From an uncultured Clostridiaceae bacterium (lineage in GTDB: Bacteria; Bacillota; Clostridia; Lachnospirales; Lachnospiraceae), in assembly GCA_947175805.1 (NCBI GenBank), contig CAMWOF010000013.1:1-17241 (forward strand): a stretch of DNA of 17,241 nucleotides. Direction: 5' to 3'. A program made the position numbers and the translations under genes. The notes below the pieces were generated by a model. It was not told where the DNA came from. It did no database searches and worked only from the letters and a program-made list of their open reading frames with translations. Every line of letters begins with the position of its first letter. Position 1 is the stretch's first letter. Shown here piece by piece: positions 13,964 through 17,241 of this stretch.

Positions 13964-14489
13964 CCATGTACCTGTGTGATTTTGTCCAATCAGAAAATTG
14001 CAATCACCGGTTTCCGGTCCCGCGACTGCGCATTTAGAACCTGCACAAAGCTATACTGTACAGATAAAACAAGAGACAATTTTTTTGTACGAGCTATCAC
14101 CCCTTTCTATTATTTTTTGCAGGTATATGCAATGCCATAGAATCCGCTAAGGAAAAAACACCGAAACAGCGGCTGATTGCACTTTATTGTATCAAATTCA
14201 CAAAAGCATTTGACAAATAAGCGCATATTGTGATATATAGACAATTCAGGTGCATTGCATTTTAGTCCACCGCACTGCATATAAGCATATACTGTCAGGA
14301 AATGCACGGCATCGCGAAGGACCGACCCTTTATAAAAATTTATTTCCCTGCCCTGCACTGTCAGGCGACTGGTACTTGTTTCCAGGGGAATCTGCTCCTA
14401 ACACACTGACAGTGTCGTTTTGAAGTCGATAAAGGAAATAAAATTTTTATTAATATTTAATTATAGTTCCGTTTTCGACACAATTTGAC

Positions 14490-14517
14490 TTTACATGTTC
14501 AAAAATTGTGATAAACT
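14490..14517 (+). promoter_or_regulatory. Promoter of mecA
   Basis: TTTACA (14490-14495, 5 of 6) is followed after 16 bp by TAAACT (14512-14517) with a TGa extension. The leader is about 75 nt and contains a perfect 6-bp hairpin CCTGCA-GCCA-TGCAGG (14553-14568). An alternative -35 TTGACT (14485-14490) is too far from this -10. Confidence 0.6.
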
Positions 14518-14598
14518 ATAAGCAAGGTAATATACATCTTTTCAAGCTTGCCCCTGCAGCCATGCAGGATACACTAATAAGTAAGGAGATGATCCTAA

Positions 14599-15402
14599 AT
14601 GAAACTTGAAAGAATTAGTGAAAATAAAATTCGTTGTACACTGAACAAAGCAGATTTAGCTGATAAACAGCTTCTGTTAAATGAACTGGCTTACGGTACA
14701 GACAAGGCTAAGGCATTATTCAGCGAAATGATGCAGAAGGCATCGGCTGAATTAGGCTTTGAAGCTGATAATATCCCATTGATGGTAGAAGCAATTCCGG
14801 TCTCTAGGGACTGTCTGATTCTGATTATCACAAAGGTTGAGGATCCTGAGGAATTAGATACCCGGTTTTCCAGCTTCTCACATCCGCCGATTGAGGTAGA
14901 TGATGAAGAGCTTGATGACGATTTGGAATCCTTCATAGATGACACCACTGCTATGCTGGATAATATCCGTAATCTGGTCGGAGATGTTTCCGCCAATCTG
15001 GAAAAAGAATTATCCACAATAGGAGAAGATGGCGTTTCTGCCATTCCTGAAATGATGAAAACAACAAAGGAACAGCTTGCAAAGTCAAAACAGCAGAAAG
15101 CCAATGCAGAAAACGCTTTCCGAATTTATCGGTTCCGCTCCCTGTCGGAGATAGGCACCGTAGCAGAATTAACGGAAACACTGTACAACGGAGAAAACTC
15201 TTTGTACAAAAATCCGTCTGATAACCAGTTCTATCTGGTTTTGAGCAGCACGAACAACAAAGATGTATTTACCCGCGTATGTAATATACTTGGCGAATAT
15301 GGCGACAGGATGAAAACCTCCTATGCAATGCCGTATTACCTGCAGGAACACTATAAACCAATTATCAGGCAAAACGCACTCCAGACATTGGCGAAGCTCT
15401 AA
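14599..15402 (+). CDS. mecA: MecA-family ClpC adaptor protein
   Basis: MecA proteins deliver substrates to the ClpC/ClpP protease and activate ClpC assembly. This one has 267 residues, longer than the 218 of B. subtilis MecA. The N-terminal substrate-binding domain (1-85) begins M-K-L-E-R-I-S-E-N-K-I-R and ends with D-C-L-I-L-I-I-T-K-V, the usual beta-strand. A long linker (86-171) includes a strongly acidic block (98-115, Asp/Glu-rich) and a helical K/E/Q segment. The C-terminal ClpC-binding domain (172-267) has F-R-I-Y-R-F-R-S-L-S-E-I, a T-L-Y element and Y-L-V-L. The ATG at 14599 follows AAGGAG at about 10 nt. It is monocistronic, ending at the terminator at 15551-15586. Confidence 0.88.
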   Translation: MKLERISENKIRCTLNKADLADKQLLLNELAYGTDKAKALFSEMMQKASAELGFEADNIPLMVEAIPVSRDCLILIITKVEDPEELDTRFSSFSHPPIEVDDEELDDDLESFIDDTTAMLDNIRNLVGDVSANLEKELSTIGEDGVSAIPEMMKTTKEQLAKSKQQKANAENAFRIYRFRSLSEIGTVAELTETLYNGENSLYKNPSDNQFYLVLSSTNNKDVFTRVCNILGEYGDRMKTSYAMPYYLQEHYKPIIRQNALQTLAKL

Positions 15403-15550
15403 TGGCTGACCGTGTGAACGACGTGCGAACAACCTGCATTGCTTCCTGCTATCAGATATTCCAACATTTGGGGGAAAATTGCAATAGGTTGAGGATATTC
15501 AGGCATATTTGAGGACGATTTACAAGGTTTATAAATGCAACTAAATATTT

Positions 15551-15586
15551 AGGATATGCAACAAAAAGTTGCATATCCTTTTTTTT
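15551..15586 (+). terminator. Intrinsic terminator of mecA
   Basis: A perfect 12-bp stem (AGGATATGCAAC at 15551-15562 with GTTGCATATCCT at 15568-15579) and an A5 loop are followed directly by an eight-T run (15579-15586). It is the clearest terminator in the window, about 150 bp after the mecA stop codon. Confidence 0.93.
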
Positions 15587-15606
15587 GACGTTTTATGTAA
15601 AACGTA

Positions 15607-15636
15607 TTGCTTTTTTACTTTCCAAACGGCTACAAT
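15607..15636 (+). promoter_or_regulatory. Possible promoter for the LytTR regulator gene
   Basis: TTGCTT (15607-15612) and TACAAT (15631-15636, 5 of 6) are separated by 18 bp. The -35 lies right after the palindrome at 15588-15605. The leader would be about 100 nt and would contain the TGTAAA triplet repeat. The match is moderate. Confidence 0.4.
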
Positions 15637-15697
15637 TTTTTCATACATTTTTGTATCTTTCATTCGCATTGCGTTTTGTGCGCTTCAGGCAATGCCT

Positions 15698-15718
15698 TGT
15701 AAACTGTAAAGTGTAAAT
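15698..15718 (+). repeat. Three tandem TGTAAAN heptamers
   Basis: TGTAAAC, TGTAAAG and TGTAAAT follow one another without gaps at 15698-15718, ending 16 bp before the AGGAGG of the LytTR gene. LytTR proteins usually bind short direct repeats near their targets, so autoregulation is possible, but that is inference. The 7-bp spacing is shorter than the roughly 21-bp period usual for LytTR sites. Confidence 0.45.
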
Positions 15719-15746
15719 TATCAATAAGCCACGAGGAGGAAATATC

Positions 15747-16673
15747 ATGTTTGAATATACAATTGCAATTGTTGACAGCGACGATTTTCATATTAATATG
15801 CTGCGCCGCAATCTGACTGTCTATATGAAGAAATATGGCATCCTGTTTGAATTGAAGATATATAAGGATACCGATGAATTTTTGGAGGCGCTATCCGCCA
15901 GCACACTCTCTCTTGCCATTATATCCATTGACTGTCCTGAGGGCACTGTATCTAAGCAGCTCTATGATATGAAGCTGTCCACCCCTATCATTTTTGCCAG
16001 CGCAGATTCCCAGCACGCTTATGATGCCTGCAAAAATGCCGCCAGCGGTTTTTTGCTGAAGCCGGTTTTATTTTCTGACCTGGAGGAACTGTTGAATCAA
16101 CTGCTTCCTGTGCTCTATCTGCAAATGCAGGTGCCGAACAATTCCAACTCCCTTCTTATCAAGCGGGACGGACAGCCCTTTTATGTACTGACAAAGGATA
16201 TTATGTATCTAGAAAAATACCGCAATCTCCTAAACATTTACACGACGACTTTTTGCTATCATTCCTATCACACAATTAAGCAGCTAAAGCGGGAACTGAA
16301 TCCAAAACAGTTTATCCAGATTCACCAGGGCTGCCTTGTGAACTGGGATTATGTGCGTGCCATCCGTGACCATCTAATCATCATGGATCACTGCCAGCTT
16401 TACATCAGCAATTCCCAGTATAAGTCTGTTTTGTTCCATGCGCAAATGCATCCCTTAGAACAGCGCATTACTTCGCACTATCCTTCTGCTGCTTCAGCCT
16501 CAAGGATCTCAGATACGCCTTCCGGCTATCATCTATGCGATAGCTCTCACAAGCCTTCTGAATGGTCTTATTGTGAATCCACAACGGCAAACGCTTCTCC
16601 TGCACATAAAGAATCGCCGCGTCATACTGCTTTGCCAGCGCCGTTGCAAAATACCATGCCACCATCATATTGA
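15747..16673 (+). CDS. LytTR-family response-regulator-like DNA-binding protein with antisense-derived tail
   Basis: A predicted transcription regulator of 308 residues. The ATG at 15747 is 7 nt after GAGGAGG. The receiver-like domain (1-125) keeps the acidic D10/D12/D13 cluster in I-A-I-V-D-S-D-D and the conserved Lys105 in F-L-L-K-P-V. The phosphoacceptor region reads A-I-I-S-I-D-C-P: aligning on the Pro puts Ser60 where the Asp should be, while Asp62 is two residues later. Phosphorylation is therefore uncertain. The LytTR domain (about 134-235) shows F-Y-V-L-T-K-D-I-M-Y-L-E-K-Y-R-N and F-I-Q-I-H-Q-G-C-L-V-N. The last 65-70 residues are Ser/Pro/His-rich, match nothing I know and are encoded antisense to the convergent gene (206-bp overlap). 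No histidine kinase gene is adjacent. Confidence 0.82.
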   Translation: MFEYTIAIVDSDDFHINMLRRNLTVYMKKYGILFELKIYKDTDEFLEALSASTLSLAIISIDCPEGTVSKQLYDMKLSTPIIFASADSQHAYDACKNAASGFLLKPVLFSDLEELLNQLLPVLYLQMQVPNNSNSLLIKRDGQPFYVLTKDIMYLEKYRNLLNIYTTTFCYHSYHTIKQLKRELNPKQFIQIHQGCLVNWDYVRAIRDHLIIMDHCQLYISNSQYKSVLFHAQMHPLEQRITSHYPSAASASRISDTPSGYHLCDSSHKPSEWSYCESTTANASPAHKESPRHTALPAPLQNTMPPSY

Positions 16674-17181
16674 TATAGTACTCGTCTGACTGCACCTCCG
16701 ACACCCATTGCAGATATTCCGGCCGGAAGGCATCCTCCAGATAGTACCGCATCAACATACCAATGCCATACCTGACCGTATAGGTATGCTCAGACGCCAT
16801 CCACACCCGTATCTGTTCTAAAAGCTCCGGCAAGTGCTTTTTAAATACCTTTGGGGACATGGTGTCACAGGTTGCCCAGTTATCTACATAGGGCAGAAAA
16901 GCATCCACCGCCTGCACACAGGCATCATAATCCTTAATATACTCCAGCAGAAACCCATGGAGATTGTTTTCTTCATAATACAGGTGCGGTAAATCTCGCA
17001 AAAATGCCTCTGCCTCCTCTGTCCCCTTTAACTCCTTTGCCAGCCGCCGAAGGTCAGGGGTGCGCACGCCAATCACCCTGTCTCCCTCGACAGTAGGCAT
17101 CAGCTTGGTTTGGAACTCCTTATATTCTATATCCTGCAAATCGAATAAACGCTTTTTAATATCCTTTTGCTGTAATTCCAT
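16468..17181 (-). CDS. AlkD-family DNA alkylation repair protein (HEAT-like repeat DNA glycosylase)
   Basis: A 237-residue all-helical protein of the AlkC/AlkD family, which excises positively charged alkylated bases such as 3-methyladenine and 7-methylguanine from DNA without base flipping. Early G-V-R-T-P-D-L-R-R (38-46), then V-D-N-W-A-T-C-D-T (99-107) with Trp102 and Asp106 and an arginine at 137 in T-V-R-Y-G-I-G-M correspond in order to the Trp/Asp/Arg catalytic set known from Bacillus cereus AlkD. Length fits. The ATG at 17181 is preceded by AAAGGA at about 9 nt. Its 3' 206 bp overlap the convergent LytTR gene, and there is no terminator between them. It is a chromosomal repair gene; no ada-type regulator is nearby. 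Confidence 0.88.
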   Translation of the reverse strand: MELQQKDIKKRLFDLQDIEYKEFQTKLMPTVEGDRVIGVRTPDLRRLAKELKGTEEAEAFLRDLPHLYYEENNLHGFLLEYIKDYDACVQAVDAFLPYVDNWATCDTMSPKVFKKHLPELLEQIRVWMASEHTYTVRYGIGMLMRYYLEDAFRPEYLQWVSEVQSDEYYINMMVAWYFATALAKQYDAAILYVQEKRLPLWIHNKTIQKACESYRIDDSRKAYLRSLRLKQQKDSAK

Positions 17182-17241
17182 CTCCTATGTTCCTTTCTGC
17201 CATGATATCCTGTCCCCATAGGGGAATGTCTTCATGTACAC
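17182..17241 (-). other. Upstream edge of the AlkD gene with small palindrome
   Basis: TCCCC-ATA-GGGGA lies at 17213-17225. Two of the three minus-strand frames enter open from the window edge (one stops 4 bp before the AlkD start, the other runs into it), so the end of an upstream, possibly coupled gene may lie here. The 60 bp are too short to decide. Confidence 0.3.

Larger units (their letters stand above)
13802..14598. other. 797-bp region without a convincing gene
   Basis: Neither strand shows an open frame with both a plausible start site and protein-like composition. Visible structure includes a 55-nt imperfect hairpin (13909-13963), a second inverted copy of its TCCGCTAAGG arm at 14143-14152, ACCGG-TTT-CCGGT (14006-14018), a 9-bp inverted pair CACTGTCAG/CTGACAGTG (14356-14364, 14406-14414), a third ACTGTCAGG at 14291-14299 and the mecA promoter (14490-14517). 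No strong terminator for cwlD was found. The region may hold an unrecognised RNA or a decayed element. Confidence 0.5.
15403..15746. other. 344-bp intergenic region between mecA and the LytTR gene
   Basis: It contains the mecA terminator (15551-15586), a palindrome ACGTTTT-ATGT-AAAACGT (15588-15605), a possible promoter (15607-15636), an odd-centred palindrome AGGCA-A-TGCCT (15687-15697) and a 7-bp triplet repeat (15698-15718). No credible gene was found. A 36-codon frame opening on the mecA stop codon has no ribosome site. Confidence 0.6.

Noticed and set aside
14110..14358. 82-codon minus-strand open frame in the gene-free region
   Set aside because: GTG start without a ribosome site, Cys/Phe-rich random-looking composition and overlap with the repeat arms; no family resemblance.
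15402..15512. 36-codon frame starting on the mecA stop (TAATG)
   Set aside because: No SD and no recognisable product; the overlap alone is weak evidence for coupling.
17182..17241. C-terminus of an upstream gene coupled to the AlkD gene
   Set aside because: Two of three frames are open over the few visible codons, so neither can be preferred.
1..17241. tRNA, rRNA, CRISPR array, prophage or insertion-sequence genes
   Set aside because: No cloverleaf, regular spacer-repeat pattern, transposase or integrase was recognised on either strand.

Overview
The window reads as chromosomal DNA of a low-to-mid GC, spore-forming Firmicute, most likely a Lachnospiraceae-type clostridium. The reasons are strong AGGAGG-type ribosome binding sites, frequent GTG/TTG starts, a MecA adaptor with a long acidic linker, a CwlD-type spore-cortex amidase, a YwmB homologue beside the ATP synthase genes and a LUD-domain protein with a Cys-rich tail. 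Genus-level assignment is not possible from the sequence alone.

Layout: (1) 1-2874, minus strand: the start of a PP2C-type Ser/Thr phosphatase (cut by the window edge), a small PrcB-like lipoprotein, a LUD-domain protein, a divergent phosphoribosyltransferase and a 55-residue single-span membrane protein. (2) 2940-12941, minus strand: tsaC (Sua5 type) and rpiB, then a complete F-type ATP synthase operon atpZ-atpI-atpB-E-F-H-A-G-D-C with its own promoter, followed by ywmB and a terminator. The order tsaC...rpiB...atp...ywmB matches the Bacillus subtilis ywlC...ywlF...atp...ywmB arrangement as I remember it, with intervening genes missing. (3) 13059-17241: on the plus strand cwlD, a roughly 800-bp stretch with no convincing gene, mecA, a perfect intrinsic terminator and a LytTR regulator. 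The regulator's last 206 bp run antisense into a convergent AlkD-type DNA alkylation repair gene on the minus strand.

How the genes work together: the c subunit carries every residue of the Na+-binding signature known from Ilyobacter tartaricus (Q32, V63, E65, T66, T67, Y70), so the ATP synthase is predicted to be sodium-coupled. cwlD and the PrcB-like lipoprotein gene are each preceded by a sequence close to the sporulation sigma-E consensus with the same 14-bp spacing, which links both to the mother cell during sporulation. MecA points to ClpC-dependent proteolysis.

I did not find an unmistakable novel multi-gene system. The least-explained items are the phosphoribosyltransferase-like/LUD pair with its altered PRPP loop, the structured palindromic repeat between those two genes, the LytTR/AlkD convergent overlap and the empty stretch 13802-14598.
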